Shown piece by piece: positions 1 to 10,000 of a stretch of DNA of 64,000 bases. The translations under genes were made by a program, and so were the position numbers. The notes under the pieces are model-generated. The model saw only the letters and a program-made list of their open reading frames with translations, made no database searches and had not been told where the DNA came from. The stretch comes from Indibacter alkaliphilus LW1 (lineage in GTDB: Bacteria > Bacteroidota > Bacteroidia > Cytophagales > Cyclobacteriaceae): positions 124,001 to 188,000 of the forward strand of contig NZ_ALWO02000023.1 in the NCBI RefSeq assembly GCF_000295935.2. The letters are read 5' to 3'. How positions within the stretch are numbered: position 1 is the first letter of the stretch; every line of letters starts with the position of its first letter.

Positions 1-732
1 TTGGGTACAGAGAGGATAGAAGAAAGTCTTTCTCTTTTATTTCCTGAAGCCAGGGTTGCACGGATGGATTTGGATACTACCAGAAGTAAATTTGGATATC
101 AACGCTTATTGGAAGAGTTTGGCTCAGGAAATGTGGATATTTTAGTGGGCACTCAGATGATAACCAAGGGTTTGGATTTTGATAGAGTTACTGTGGTGGG
201 AGTGATGGATGCGGACAGGATTCTTTTTTTTCCGGATTTTAGAGCGGGAGAAAGAGCTTTCCAGCAGATTACCCAAGTTGCAGGAAGAGCAGGAAGAAGA
301 GAAAAAAAGGGAAAAGTGATTATTCAGACCAGGAAGCCCGAGCAACAGATTTTTCATCAGATCATTCAAGGAGATTATAAGAATTTTTACCTTCAGGAGA
401 TGGGGGATAGGCAACGGTTTTTTTATCCACCCTTTGTCAAAATCATCAAAATAGTGACCAGGCATAAGGATTATAAAGTAGCTGAAAGAGCTGCCAGAAA
501 CCTCCACCATCTGATGGAGGATATTCCGGTCAAGAAGATTTTACTGGGTCCGGAAAAGGGACTTATCGGTAAAATCAAGAACCAGTTTATTTTTGAAACC
601 ATTGCAAAACTCGATAAATCAGGGAATGCCCCTGCTCAGTTCAAACAGGCTATAAATGAGCTGATCAATGAATTGCAAAGCCACAAAGATTTCCGATCTG
701 TCAGGTTTTTGATTGATGTTGACCCATATTGA
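1..732 (+). CDS. priA: Primosomal protein N' (PriA helicase), 3' part
   Basis: C-terminal part of the replication-restart helicase PriA, which loads the primosome at stalled forks. The frame is open to the window edge, so the gene starts upstream and the TTG at position 1 is not its start. Visible are the second RecA-like lobe with LGTER near the start, DLDTT at about residue 23, the run ILVGTQMITKGLDF (motif V) and QVAGRAGR (motif VI), then the PriA C-terminal domain ending DVDPY. The zinc-binding cysteines and Walker motifs would lie upstream. The identification is firm from the helicase motifs together with the length and character of the tail. Confidence 0.95.
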   Translation: MGTERIEESLSLLFPEARVARMDLDTTRSKFGYQRLLEEFGSGNVDILVGTQMITKGLDFDRVTVVGVMDADRILFFPDFRAGERAFQQITQVAGRAGRREKKGKVIIQTRKPEQQIFHQIIQGDYKNFYLQEMGDRQRFFYPPFVKIIKIVTRHKDYKVAERAARNLHHLMEDIPVKKILLGPEKGLIGKIKNQFIFETIAKLDKSGNAPAQFKQAINELINELQSHKDFRSVRFLIDVDPY

Positions 733-791
733 TTTATCAAAGTAGCATTACTTTTATTTTCAATTATCAGGTAAACAAAAAGAGGTTGAAG

Positions 792-822
792 TTTGTATCT
801 TATATCTGAGGTTTTAACTTTG
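792..822 (+). promoter_or_regulatory. Promoter of the his operon (TTTG-N19-TAnnTTTG)
   Basis: TTTG at 792-795 and TAACTTTG at 815-822 are 19 bases apart. This matches the Bacteroidota housekeeping consensus (-33 TTTG, -7 TAnnTTTG) exactly. Transcription should begin within a few bases of the leader-peptide ATG at 830, so the leader mRNA would have almost no 5' untranslated region (inference). Confidence 0.75.
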
Positions 823-829
823 TCACCCG

Positions 830-913
830 ATGAACGAATTTTATTTATATCAGACAGATTTTTCCGCAGCTTGTTCGCAAGTGTCTGTTCATCATTTCCA
901 TCATTCCTCCTGA
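830..913 (+). CDS. his operon leader peptide (27 aa)
   Basis: Short frame beginning ATG at 830 and ending TGA at 911-913. It starts MNEFYLYQ and ends VHHFHHSS, so four of its last seven residues are histidine. That is the hallmark of an attenuator leader for histidine biosynthesis, and it lies between a consensus promoter and hisG. The final codons and stop are inside a hairpin (905-919), so ribosome stalling at the His codons would change the folding of the transcript. Leader peptides of this kind are known in principle for amino-acid operons. The exact mechanism here is inferred. A longer overlapping frame (793-1038) is not credible. Confidence 0.8.
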   Translation: MNEFYLYQTDFSAACSQVSVHHFHHSS

Positions 914-969
914 GGAGGAAAATTATTTATATATCGCCCAGGTATGGCTGTTGGAATAATTATACAGCC
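905..969 (+). promoter_or_regulatory. Candidate his attenuator hairpins
   Basis: Two inverted repeats follow the leader peptide. TCCTCC-TGA-GGAGGA at 905-919 overlaps its stop codon, and GGCTGT at 946-951 pairs with ACAGCC at 964-969. They are candidates for the alternative structures of a translation-coupled attenuator ahead of hisG. No strong U-tract follows the second stem, so termination strength cannot be judged by eye. Confidence 0.45.
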
Positions 970-1021
970 TTTATATCCAAAATCTTTATTTTCATTTTGA
1001 TACTAAACGTATATTGCATCC

Positions 1022-1882
1022 ATGAATTCAATTATTAGAATTGCCGTACAAAAAAGCGGTAGATTAAGTGAAGATTCTTTAAGCCTCATCAAAGAATGCG
1101 GCATTAAGTTTTACAACGGAACCGGAAAACTGAAGTCAACTTCTACCAATTTTCCCATAGAATTTCTATACCTCAGAGATGATGATATCCCTGGATATGT
1201 TGCTGATGGAGTAGCAGATTTAGGAATTGTCGGTGAAAATGAACTGGTAGAAAAAGACAAAGATGTTCAAGTACTCAAAAAGCTTGGTTTCTCCAAATGC
1301 AGACTTTCTTTAGCGATTCCCAAAGGGGAAGAGTACACTAATATCCATCATTTTCAAGGCAAAAGCATTGCGACTTCCTACCCTAAAATTCTCGGTGATT
1401 ATCTTGAGTCCCAAAATGTACATGCAGATATACATGAAATTTCAGGTTCAGTAGAAATTGCTCCAAGTATTGGCTTGGCCGAAGGTATCTGTGATATTGT
1501 AAGCTCAGGATCTACTTTGATGATGAATGGACTGAAAGAAGTCGATGTTATCTTCAAGTCAGAAGCCGTGCTGATCAGCAATAAAAATCTGGATGCAGAA
1601 AAGCTGGAAATTGTAGATAAGTTACTTTTCAGAATCAATGCAGTTCAGAAAGGGAAAAGCAATAAATATGTATTGTTGAATGCCCCCAATGACTCTTTGG
1701 ACAAAATCATTTCCCTGATTCCCGGCATGAGAAGTCCTACTATTTTACCACTTGCTCAAGAAGGTTGGTCTTCTGTTCATTCAGTAATCGCAGAGGATCA
1801 GTTTTGGGAAAACATTGAAGAGCTAAGAGCTGCCGGAGCTGAGGGTATCTTGGTAGTTCCAATTGAAAAAATGGTTATCTGA
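1022..1882 (+). CDS. hisG: ATP phosphoribosyltransferase (long form)
   Basis: First enzyme of histidine synthesis, joining ATP and PRPP. At 286 residues it is the long HisG form with a C-terminal ACT-like regulatory domain, so it should act without HisZ and be feedback-inhibited by histidine (family knowledge). Seen: start MNSIIRIAVQKSGRLSEDS, GVADLGIVGENEL at about residue 65, and the PRPP-binding stretch EGICDIVSSGSTL at about 154-166. The C-terminal domain holds PGMRSPTILPL. The ATG at 1022 follows the leader region directly. First structural gene of hisGDCB. Confidence 0.96.
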   Translation: MNSIIRIAVQKSGRLSEDSLSLIKECGIKFYNGTGKLKSTSTNFPIEFLYLRDDDIPGYVADGVADLGIVGENELVEKDKDVQVLKKLGFSKCRLSLAIPKGEEYTNIHHFQGKSIATSYPKILGDYLESQNVHADIHEISGSVEIAPSIGLAEGICDIVSSGSTLMMNGLKEVDVIFKSEAVLISNKNLDAEKLEIVDKLLFRINAVQKGKSNKYVLLNAPNDSLDKIISLIPGMRSPTILPLAQEGWSSVHSVIAEDQFWENIEELRAAGAEGILVVPIEKMVI

Positions 1883-1958
1883 AACAAAATTTCAACCTTT
1901 TGCCTTGAAGCGGAAGAAATTTGAATGTGTATCTTCCCGCTATAAATTTTGAAAAATC

Positions 1959-3248
1959 ATGAAGACAATTATAAATCCTACCAAATCTGAATGGAGAAAG
2001 GAATTGAAAAGGCCTGTTCAGAAAACCAAGGATATAGAAAAAATAGTAAAACCTATCATGCGCAAAGTCAAAAGACTTGGAGATAAGGCACTGAAGAAAT
2101 TTGCGCTGGAATATGACCATGTACAGATTCAAAAGCTGCTGGTAAGTGTGGACGAAGTGAAGGCTGCCAAGAGTAAAGTTGCGCCTGAGCTTCAAGAAGC
2201 AATACAACTAGCAAAAGCTAATATTGAAAAGTTTCATGAAGCGCAGGCAGGAGAAGACTTGGTCATGGAAGTTATGCCGGGAGTTACCTGTATGCGCAGA
2301 TCAGTCCCCATTCAGCGTGTAGGGTTGTATATACCCGGTGGAACGGCACCTTTGTTTTCTACAGTTTTGATGTTGGGTATTCCTGCAAATATTGCCGGAT
2401 GCGAAGAAATCGTACTCTGTACCCCACCTGATAAGGAAGGAAATGTTCACCCGGCGATTTTATACACTGCTGATTTGATAGGTATTGATAAAATTGTGAA
2501 AGCAGGCGGAGCTCAGGCAATAGCTGCTCTAACTTATGGTACTGAGTCTGTTCCCAAGGTAGATAAGATATTCGGGCCAGGTAATCAGTATGTTACTTCT
2601 GCCAAACAATTGGCAGTAAAAAAGGGAGTTGCCATTGACATGCCAGCAGGCCCATCGGAAGTTCTTGTCTACGCAGACAGTTCTGCTATTCCGGCATTTG
2701 TTGCAGCTGATTTATTATCCCAAGCAGAACACGGGGTAGATTCTCAGGTGATACTAGTGGCTTCATCAGAGAAGGTGTCTGAAAAGATTTTGAAAGAAGT
2801 TCAAAATCAGGTGGAATTATTGCCCAGAAAAGAGATTGCCAAAAGAGCTCTGGAAAGCTCTGTGGCAGTTATCATTGGGAATGAGGACAAAGCCCTTCAG
2901 TTGATCAATGATTATGCACCTGAGCACCTTATCATCTGTGTGGATAACGAAGAAGAAGTAGTGTCAAGGATTGTAAATGCAGGCTCTGTATTTATAGGGA
3001 ACTATACCCCCGAATCTGCGGGCGACTATGCATCCGGCACCAATCACACATTACCGACCTATGGCTATGCAAAAAACTACTCAGGTGTATCTCTTGACAG
3101 TTTTGTCAAAAAAATCACCTATCAGAAAATCACTGCGGAAGGAATCAAAAATCTAGGCCCCACTGTAGAGATTATGGCAGGAAATGAACTTCTTGATGCG
3201 CATAAAAATGCAGTGACCTTAAGACTTAAATACCTTGATGAAAACTGA
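1959..3248 (+). CDS. hisD: Histidinol dehydrogenase
   Basis: Catalyses the last two steps of histidine synthesis: NAD-dependent oxidation of L-histidinol to histidine, zinc dependent. 429 residues, normal for the family. Visible motifs are YIPGGTAPLFSTVLM, KIFGPGNQYVTSAK, DMPAGPSEVLV and the catalytic-site stretch LLSQAEHGVDSQVIL. The C-terminal region contains SGTNHTLPTYG. It lies 76 bases after hisG and its end overlaps the start of hisC, which supports one transcript. Confidence 0.97.
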   Translation: MKTIINPTKSEWRKELKRPVQKTKDIEKIVKPIMRKVKRLGDKALKKFALEYDHVQIQKLLVSVDEVKAAKSKVAPELQEAIQLAKANIEKFHEAQAGEDLVMEVMPGVTCMRRSVPIQRVGLYIPGGTAPLFSTVLMLGIPANIAGCEEIVLCTPPDKEGNVHPAILYTADLIGIDKIVKAGGAQAIAALTYGTESVPKVDKIFGPGNQYVTSAKQLAVKKGVAIDMPAGPSEVLVYADSSAIPAFVAADLLSQAEHGVDSQVILVASSEKVSEKILKEVQNQVELLPRKEIAKRALESSVAVIIGNEDKALQLINDYAPEHLIICVDNEEEVVSRIVNAGSVFIGNYTPESAGDYASGTNHTLPTYGYAKNYSGVSLDSFVKKITYQKITAEGIKNLGPTVEIMAGNELLDAHKNAVTLRLKYLDEN

Positions 3249-4311
3249 GATGGCATTTGAACTCGAAAAATTGCTCAGGCCTCATATCAGGAAAATAAAG
3301 CCATATTCCTCCGCAAGAGATGAATATAGTGGGAAAATAGGTGTGTTTCTGGATGCCAATGAAAATCCTTATGGCTCTTTAACTGGCGAACCATTCAACA
3401 GATATCCTGATCCATATCAAACCGAAATCAAGGAAAAATTGGCTCCAATCAAAAGAGTACGTCCATCTCAGGTATTTTTGGGAAACGGAAGCGACGAGGC
3501 CATTGACCTGTTGATGAGAGCATTTTGTGTGCCCGGTCGGGATAATATCATTCTGCTTCCACCTACCTATGGGATGTATGAAGTTTCGGCTGGTATCAAT
3601 GACATCAGCACAAAATCTGTGGAGCTTACACCGGACTTTCAATTGCAGCCTTCGAAAATTCTTGAAGCTGTTGACGCAAATACCAAAATCATTTTCATTT
3701 GCTCTCCAAACAATCCCAGTGGGAATAAAATGGATAGGAATCATATCAGACAGATTCTTAAAGGATTCGAAGGTTTGGTGGTTGTAGATGAGGCCTACAT
3801 TGATTTTTCCGATGAACCTAGTTTTACCGTAGAGCTGGATAAATTCCCAAATCTTCTGGTCATGCAGACCTTTTCCAAAGCTTGGGGCTTGGCTAATCTA
3901 AGAATAGGGATGGCTTTTGCTTCAGAAGAAATCATCAATATCCTCAACCTGATCAAGCCGCCATATAACGTTTCAGGCTTGACTCAGCAAAAAGTATTGG
4001 AATCTCTGGAGAAGGCAGATGAAATAAATAAGCTGGTGCATCAGATATTCGAAGAGAAAGTATTCTTGGAAAATAAACTTGCCAGCTTTGCTTTTGTAAA
4101 ACATATATACCCTTCAAATGCAAATTTCCTTTTGGTAAAGATGGATGGTGCAAGGAAGATTTACGAATTCCTGATCAAAGAAATGATCATTCTTAGGGAT
4201 CGCTCCAAAGTTCAGCTTTGTGCGGATTGCCTTAGGATTTCATTGGGAACTAGGGAAGAAAATACAGCCTTAATAAAGGCATTAAATCAATATCACTCAA
4301 CCTCAAATTAA
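3238..4311 (+). CDS. hisC: Histidinol-phosphate aminotransferase
   Basis: PLP-dependent aminotransferase converting imidazole-acetol phosphate and glutamate to histidinol phosphate. The class I/II fold is evident: LDANENPYGS near the N-terminus, FLGNGSDEAIDLLMRAF, SPNNPSGN, VVDEAYIDFS, and the PLP-lysine motif FSKAWGLANLRIGM. I chose the ATG at 3238, which overlaps the hisD end by 11 bases. A second ATG at 3250, one base after the hisD stop, is equally possible and would shorten the protein by four residues. An upstream TTG at 3235 is less likely. Confidence 0.95.
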   Translation: MKTEMAFELEKLLRPHIRKIKPYSSARDEYSGKIGVFLDANENPYGSLTGEPFNRYPDPYQTEIKEKLAPIKRVRPSQVFLGNGSDEAIDLLMRAFCVPGRDNIILLPPTYGMYEVSAGINDISTKSVELTPDFQLQPSKILEAVDANTKIIFICSPNNPSGNKMDRNHIRQILKGFEGLVVVDEAYIDFSDEPSFTVELDKFPNLLVMQTFSKAWGLANLRIGMAFASEEIINILNLIKPPYNVSGLTQQKVLESLEKADEINKLVHQIFEEKVFLENKLASFAFVKHIYPSNANFLLVKMDGARKIYEFLIKEMIILRDRSKVQLCADCLRISLGTREENTALIKALNQYHSTSN

Positions 4312-4320
4312 ACCTTTTTT

Positions 4321-5415
4321 ATGAAAAAAGTACTCTTCATCGACAGGGATGGCACTATTATCAAAGAGCCTCCTACAGATTTTCAGGTCGATAGTCTGGA
4401 AAAATTGGAGTTTTTGCCAAAGGCAATCTCTAATTTAAGAAAGATAGCTGAAGAATCAGATTATGAGTTAGTTATGGTTACCAACCAAGATGGTTTGGGC
4501 ACCGATTCTTTTCCAGAGGCTGATTTTTGGCCGGCACAGTATAAGATGCTCAAGACCTTGGAAAATGAGGGGATAGTTTTCTCTGCGATCCATGTGGACA
4601 AATCATTTGAACATGAAAATCTTCCAACAAGAAAACCGGGTATTGGGCTATTGAAAGAATACCTAGAGGGAGATTACGATCTTTCTAATTCCTATGTAAT
4701 CGGTGACCGAAAAACTGACGTACAATTGGCTAAAAATCTCAAATGTAAATCCATCTTTATAGGAGATCATTTGCCGGAAGCAGATTATTGTACTACTGAT
4801 TGGGATGCGATTTATCAATACCTTAAAATGCCTGCCAGGATAGGAGAGGTGGTAAGAAAAACCTCTGAAACAGACATTCATATTTTGGTAAACCTTGATG
4901 GCACTGGAAAATGTGAGATTTATACCGGCCTGCCCTTTTTTGACCATATGTTGGAACAGTTAGGAAAGCATGGGGGAGCTGATCTGATCATTGAAGTCAA
5001 AGGAGATCTGCACATTGATGAGCATCACACCATTGAAGATACAGCATTGGCTTTGGGTGAAGCTTATTTAAAAGCTCTGGGAGATAAAAAAGGAATTTAC
5101 CGTTATGGTTTTTTACTGCCTATGGATGATGTTTTGGCTCAGGTCGCCATAGACTTTGGCGGTAGGCCTTGGATGGTTTGGGATGCAGAGTTCAAAAGGG
5201 AAAAAATCGGTGATATGCCTACAGAGATGTTTTTTCACTTCTTCAAATCCTTTAGTGATACGGCTAAGTGCAACTTGAATATCAAAGCAGAGGGTAACAA
5301 CGAGCATCACAAGATCGAGGCTATTTTCAAAGGATTGGCCAGGGCAATCAAAATGGCTGTTCAGCGGGATATTCATGCCTTGAACCAGTTGCCTAGCACC
5401 AAAGGGGTCTTGTAG
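4321..5415 (+). CDS. hisB: Bifunctional histidinol-phosphatase / imidazoleglycerol-phosphate dehydratase
   Basis: Fusion of two histidine-pathway enzymes. Residues 1 to about 165 form a HAD-type phosphatase ([12 protein letters not shown] near the start, [21 protein letters not shown]). Residues of about 175-364 form the dehydratase, with the metal-binding repeats [14 protein letters not shown] and [16 protein letters not shown] and later [13 protein letters not shown]. The length, 364 residues, fits the E. coli-type bifunctional HisB. It starts 9 bases after hisC. No hisH, hisA, hisF or hisIE follows; a terminator does instead. Confidence 0.96.
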   Translation: MKKVLFIDRDGTIIKEPPTDFQVDSLEKLEFLPKAISNLRKIAEESDYELVMVTNQDGLGTDSFPEADFWPAQYKMLKTLENEGIVFSAIHVDKSFEHENLPTRKPGIGLLKEYLEGDYDLSNSYVIGDRKTDVQLAKNLKCKSIFIGDHLPEADYCTTDWDAIYQYLKMPARIGEVVRKTSETDIHILVNLDGTGKCEIYTGLPFFDHMLEQLGKHGGADLIIEVKGDLHIDEHHTIEDTALALGEAYLKALGDKKGIYRYGFLLPMDDVLAQVAIDFGGRPWMVWDAEFKREKIGDMPTEMFFHFFKSFSDTAKCNLNIKAEGNNEHHKIEAIFKGLARAIKMAVQRDIHALNQLPSTKGVL

Positions 5416-5453
5416 AAACTCGGAACTGGGAGAACATGATAAATTGAAAAAAT

Positions 5454-5481
5454 AAAAAGGGGCGATTTGGCCCCTTTTTTT
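5454..5481. terminator. Bidirectional rho-independent terminator
   Basis: AAAAAGGGGC at 5454-5463 pairs perfectly with GCCCCTTTTT at 5470-5479 around a 6-base loop. It has a T run on the right and an A run on the left, so it can end both hisB (+) and the convergent lipoprotein gene (-). Confidence 0.9.
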
Positions 5482-5488
5482 ATTATTA

Positions 5489-6901
5489 CTATTCCAAATA
5501 TTGGTCTATGGTAGTGCGGATATCACCAGAAGGTCTGTCAGCGGATGGATCAATAATTTTGCCCTCCTGATCAATCAATATAAATCTTGGAATACCGTTT
5601 ACATTAAAATGCTGCGCGATTTCGGATTTCCAGGCATTTTCTGCAAACCATTGTAAACCATCCATGTTCTTTGCCTTTACCATTTTTTCCCAGGGTTCTT
5701 TGCTATCGTCAATGGACACTGTTAAAAAAGATACAGGCTTGTCTTTATACTCCTCTTTCATTTTATCCCAATGAGGGTGTTCTGCGATGCAAGGACCACA
5801 CCAGGTAGCCCAGATATCCACATACACCAAAGTTCCCTTAAGGTCGCTCAATTTGACATCTTCACCTTCAATATTGACAAAGGAAAGATCCGGCACTTCC
5901 TTTCCAGGCATAATTGGATCCCATTTATCATAAATAGCCTTTAACTGAGCTGCCAGTTTGGGACTTTGGTTGTCAGCCATAAATTTGTCATAAGAAGTTT
6001 TGACATGAACCGGCCCTCTGTAATCTAAATTTGGTTTGATGCTATTATAAAATATTTGGTCTTTGATTTCCGGATCTTTTAGTACATTCTCTATGGCGGT
6101 CAATCTGGCCTTTTCATAGCCATCATAATCTTCTTTCTGCGAGCTATCCCTTTTGATTATCTCTTTTACCTCAGCATTGACTATCTGATCCAGAATAGCA
6201 ATGTAAGAATTGGAAGCTAAAAGGTCAGATCTTGTCAAATCAACTTTTTTTAAAGCCTCTTTGGCCTCTTCAATAGGGAAATCCACAGAATCCTGGCTGA
6301 TTTTATGAATGTAGCCATGGTACATGGGATACCTCAAATCCATTCCAAGCGGTTCATATTCCAGATATGCTTCCTCAAGTCTCACAAAATCAGGGTGAAG
6401 TTCTTGGTTTTCTTTCAACTTCTCAAAAGCTTCTTTTTGCTTCTTAAAGAAGCTGTCTTTCTTCTTAAAATAATCTTCCTTTCCCAGCTTCATCAACTCC
6501 ATAGTCTGAGCAATTCCACTCTCATTTTCCCAATCTGATTTTGCTATTAAATACTTGTTTTCAATAGACCTATCACCCGCCAAAGTCAGAGTCTCATCAA
6601 ATTCCTTTGAATCCGCACTGATATAGATACTGTCTCCGGGACTTAAAAATAATCGAAGCCTGTCCCTTCCTGCGATCAGGTAATAGGTAGCACTTTCATC
6701 GGAATCCAAGCTCAGATGAAATTTACCTTCTTCATCTAAAGCGGTCTCAGCAATTTCATCATCCAAATACAATTTGATTTCTTCGGCTTCTGAATTTTCC
6801 AGTATTCCTGCAATGATAATTTTGGTATTTACAGGTTCATTTTGGCTACAGCCAAAAACGAAAAAGGTAAATACTATCCAAAAGAATGGTGAAACTTTCA
6901 T
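5489..6901 (-). CDS. TlpA/ResA-like thioredoxin-fold lipoprotein
   Basis: Cell-envelope thiol-disulfide oxidoreductase of 470 residues. It starts MKVSPFFWIVFTFFVFGCSQ, a lipoprotein signal with a cysteine at about residue 18. Residues of about 25-120 resemble the beta-rich DUF4369-type domain common before TlpA domains in Bacteroidota, followed by a helical linker. The C-terminal third is an AhpC/TSA-thioredoxin domain with DIWATWCGPCIAEHP (CxxC redox site) and GIPRFILIDQEGKII (cis-Pro). It probably reduces or isomerises periplasmic or outer-membrane thiols. It stands alone, with its 3' end at the shared terminator. Confidence 0.88.
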   Translation of the reverse strand: MKVSPFFWIVFTFFVFGCSQNEPVNTKIIIAGILENSEAEEIKLYLDDEIAETALDEEGKFHLSLDSDESATYYLIAGRDRLRLFLSPGDSIYISADSKEFDETLTLAGDRSIENKYLIAKSDWENESGIAQTMELMKLGKEDYFKKKDSFFKKQKEAFEKLKENQELHPDFVRLEEAYLEYEPLGMDLRYPMYHGYIHKISQDSVDFPIEEAKEALKKVDLTRSDLLASNSYIAILDQIVNAEVKEIIKRDSSQKEDYDGYEKARLTAIENVLKDPEIKDQIFYNSIKPNLDYRGPVHVKTSYDKFMADNQSPKLAAQLKAIYDKWDPIMPGKEVPDLSFVNIEGEDVKLSDLKGTLVYVDIWATWCGPCIAEHPHWDKMKEEYKDKPVSFLTVSIDDSKEPWEKMVKAKNMDGLQWFAENAWKSEIAQHFNVNGIPRFILIDQEGKIIDPSADRPSGDIRTTIDQYLE

Positions 6902-6970
6902 AGTGTTGAATTAAATTGAATAAAATTACAGCGTAAAATTTAGTCAATGATTTAATAAGAATCAAATAGT

Positions 6971-6997
6971 TTATAATTTTTAACAAAAAAATTATAA
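6971..6997 (-). terminator. Possible AT-only hairpin downstream of smc
   Basis: TTATAATTTTT and AAAAATTATAA form an 11-bp stem around a 5-base loop just after the smc stop. The stem contains no G or C, so a terminator role is only a possibility. Confidence 0.3.
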
Positions 6998-7004
6998 TTT
7001 AAAA

Positions 7005-10000
7005 TCAAGCCAATTCCCTCAGATCTACAGGTACCACTCTCGAAACACCTGCCTCAATCATTGTGATCCCATAAATGATATCCGTGCTGGCCATGGTTCT
7101 TTTGTTGTGCGTCACGATTATAAATTGGGATTCTTTGGAAAAGGTCTGAATGATATTGTTGAACTTATCAATATTGGCATCATCCAGAGGTGCATCCACT
7201 TCGTCGAAAATACAGAAAGGTGCCGGCTTGAGCAGGTAAATAGCAAATAGGAGAGAAGTAGCGGTCAAGGTTTTTTCTCCACCTGACAATTGATTAATAG
7301 TTAAAGGCCTTTTTCCTTTTGGCTTGGCGATGATTTCAATGGAACTCTCAAGGGGATTATCCGGATCCAAAAGTGTTAAATCACACTGATCTTCTTCAGT
7401 AAATAGGGAGCGGAAAACCTTGATGAAGTTCTCCTTTATTTTGGCAAAAGCATCCAAAAATGTCTCTCTGGCTACCAAGTCAATTTCTTTAATGGTTTCT
7501 ACCAAAGAGTTTTTGGCCTTCTCCAGGTCTTCCTTCTGAGCTGTAATAAAAGTATGTCTTTCCTTGATTTCATCGTAGGCTTCCATGGCCATTGGATTGA
7601 TAGGTCCTATTCTATCCAATCTATCCTTGGCTTTTTGGACGATTTCGCGGAGATCTGATTCCGAAAGTTCGGCATAGTTTTCATCCAACTCAGGATTTTC
7701 TTCCATTAAGCTGTCCAGGTCTATCTCAAACTCTACGCTCAATCTTTCCTTGAGACTTGTCAATTTAAGCCTTACTTCATTGAGAGATTGCTGAATGTCC
7801 TGAATGAGAGAATCCATGGATTCTTTAACTTTTTGAAGCTCACGAATGGTCTTATCCGTGCTGTCTATTTCACCTCTTACTGCGTAATAGTCTTTTTCGG
7901 CTTCATTTACGCCTTTTTCTATCCCCTCTTTTTCACCGTAAAGTTCAATCAATTCATCATCTTTTAGCTCATTATTGTCTATAAGGCCTCTGATTTCTTG
8001 ATCAGTAGCACTGAGTTCTCCTTGTGATTTTTCAATTCGTTCTTTGCTGCTCTCAAAAGCAGATTGTTTGAACTCAATTTCCTGATCAAGGCTATTGACT
8101 CTGTTGAGTTGCTGATGATAGAGGATGTTTTCCTGGTTAAAAGCTTGAGATCTCTTGCTTAAATCCTCACTTTCTTCCTCCAATTGAATATTTAATTGCT
8201 CCAATTCACTCTCCAGAGATTCCAAGGACGCTTTTTCAGCTTCAAGTTCAGGCCCGATTTCTTCCAAGCTGGTCTGAAGACTGTCAATTTTTTCGAGAAT
8301 ATCCTCTCTTTTATTGGCATTTGAACTGAGCAATTCGCTCAACTGCTCCTTTTTGGTGCGGATAGAAACATACTGTTGATTGACCTCACTGATCTCTTGC
8401 TGCAGGTTTTCAATATCTTTTTTATAACTGACTTCTTTAAGTTTCAGGAGATCGGATAATTTATTATCCAGATTGGCCCGGGTTGCAGAGACTTTTTTAT
8501 TCAGCTCTTTAATTTCCTTTTCCAGTTTTTCCAGATTTTTTGCCCGGCCTATTCTTTTTCCTTCAAATAAGCCTACGGATCCCCCTGAAATGCTAAATTT
8601 TCTTTTGGTGAATTTTCCACTTTCTGTAATAAAAATTGCAGCGTGATCTGCAGGAAAATCCTTGAACTCCCCTTGTACTATGTAGGTATTGTCCAGGATA
8701 AAGCTGATCAGTTTTCCGTATTTTTCATCAAATTCTATGATTTCTGTAGCAGGAATGGCATTGGAAAAAAGCTTGGTCTGACTGGGCTGAAAACTGTTAA
8801 AGTGCTCTAATACAAAGAAATTGGCTTTCCCCTTGGCTGCATCACTGAGCAAGTTGACAGCAGCGATGGCCTGCGCTTCTGTTTCCACTACATAATAATT
8901 CATGTAGTTTTCCAGATAGTTTTCTATGGTAACTCTATACCTGTCTTCTGTGGTCAGTACATCAGATAAGAGCGGAGTGTCTTTTCCCCAAGTAGAATTC
9001 TTCTTTAAAAATTTGATAGCCTCAGGAAATCCTTCCAGGTTTTCTACAAGAGACTTGGTAAGGTTGAATTCATTTTGTTTGGCGTCTAATTTTCTGGAAA
9101 GTTGTGTGACCTCCTCACGGATCATTTCAATCACGCGGTTGGTTTCTTCTATTTTTTGGGATTGATCTTCTTCTTTTGCCTTTATTTTGGAAAGTGATGC
9201 TGACTTAGAGTCAAGTTCATCTTTGAGTATAACAATTCTTTCTTCAAACTCTGCAAGATTAGCTTCCTGAGAGTTGTCATCAGAGGCTGTTTTCTCCAAT
9301 TCCTGCTTGATAGTGGAAAGTTGGATTTGTTTGATTTCCTGTTCTTTGGCAAGTTGATAAACCTTATCCTTGACCAGAGAAAAATCCTTGTTGGCGACTT
9401 TTTGTTTTTCCTGTATTTCGGCCTGTTGTAGTTTTTTGGATTCGTAATCTCTTCTCAGTTCTTCTACAACAAATTCTTTTTCAGAAAGCTGCTTTTGGGC
9501 ACTTTCGCGCTCTTGTTCCAAGGAGCGGATACTAAAGCCAGCTCTGTCATTTGACTTTCGGTCAGCATCAATTTGCTCTCTGAGTTTTTGTGCTCTGTCT
9601 TCTAAGAATCTTAGCCTCTCGTTTTTGATCTTTTTGTCACTTTCAAAAGCCCGGATTTTGTTGACATGCTCATTGAGGGTTTTCTGCCTGGAAGAAAGTA
9701 GCTTCTCTTTTTGTATCAAGTCAGTTTTAGCCTGTTCCAGATAAGCCTCTTTCTCGGCTACTTTGGCATTGATTTCAAGCTTTCTATCACTTTCCTCTTT
9801 TAATTTCTCATTCAGTCCAATGAGGGTATAACTGTGTTTGCTGACAGATTTTTTTGCAAGGTTGATGCTGGCTTCCTTGTATTCCTTTTTGATTTCAAAA
9901 TACTTGGCAGTTTGCTTAGCCTGTTTTTCAAGACTTTTAAGATTCTTTTCTATTTCAAACAATACATCTTCCACCCGCTCAAGATCAGCATCTGTATCTT

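Noticed and set aside
793-1038. 81-codon plus-strand frame between priA and hisG
   Set aside because: It starts inside the promoter, overlaps the His-rich leader peptide in another phase and runs over the hisG start. Its sequence has no family resemblance.
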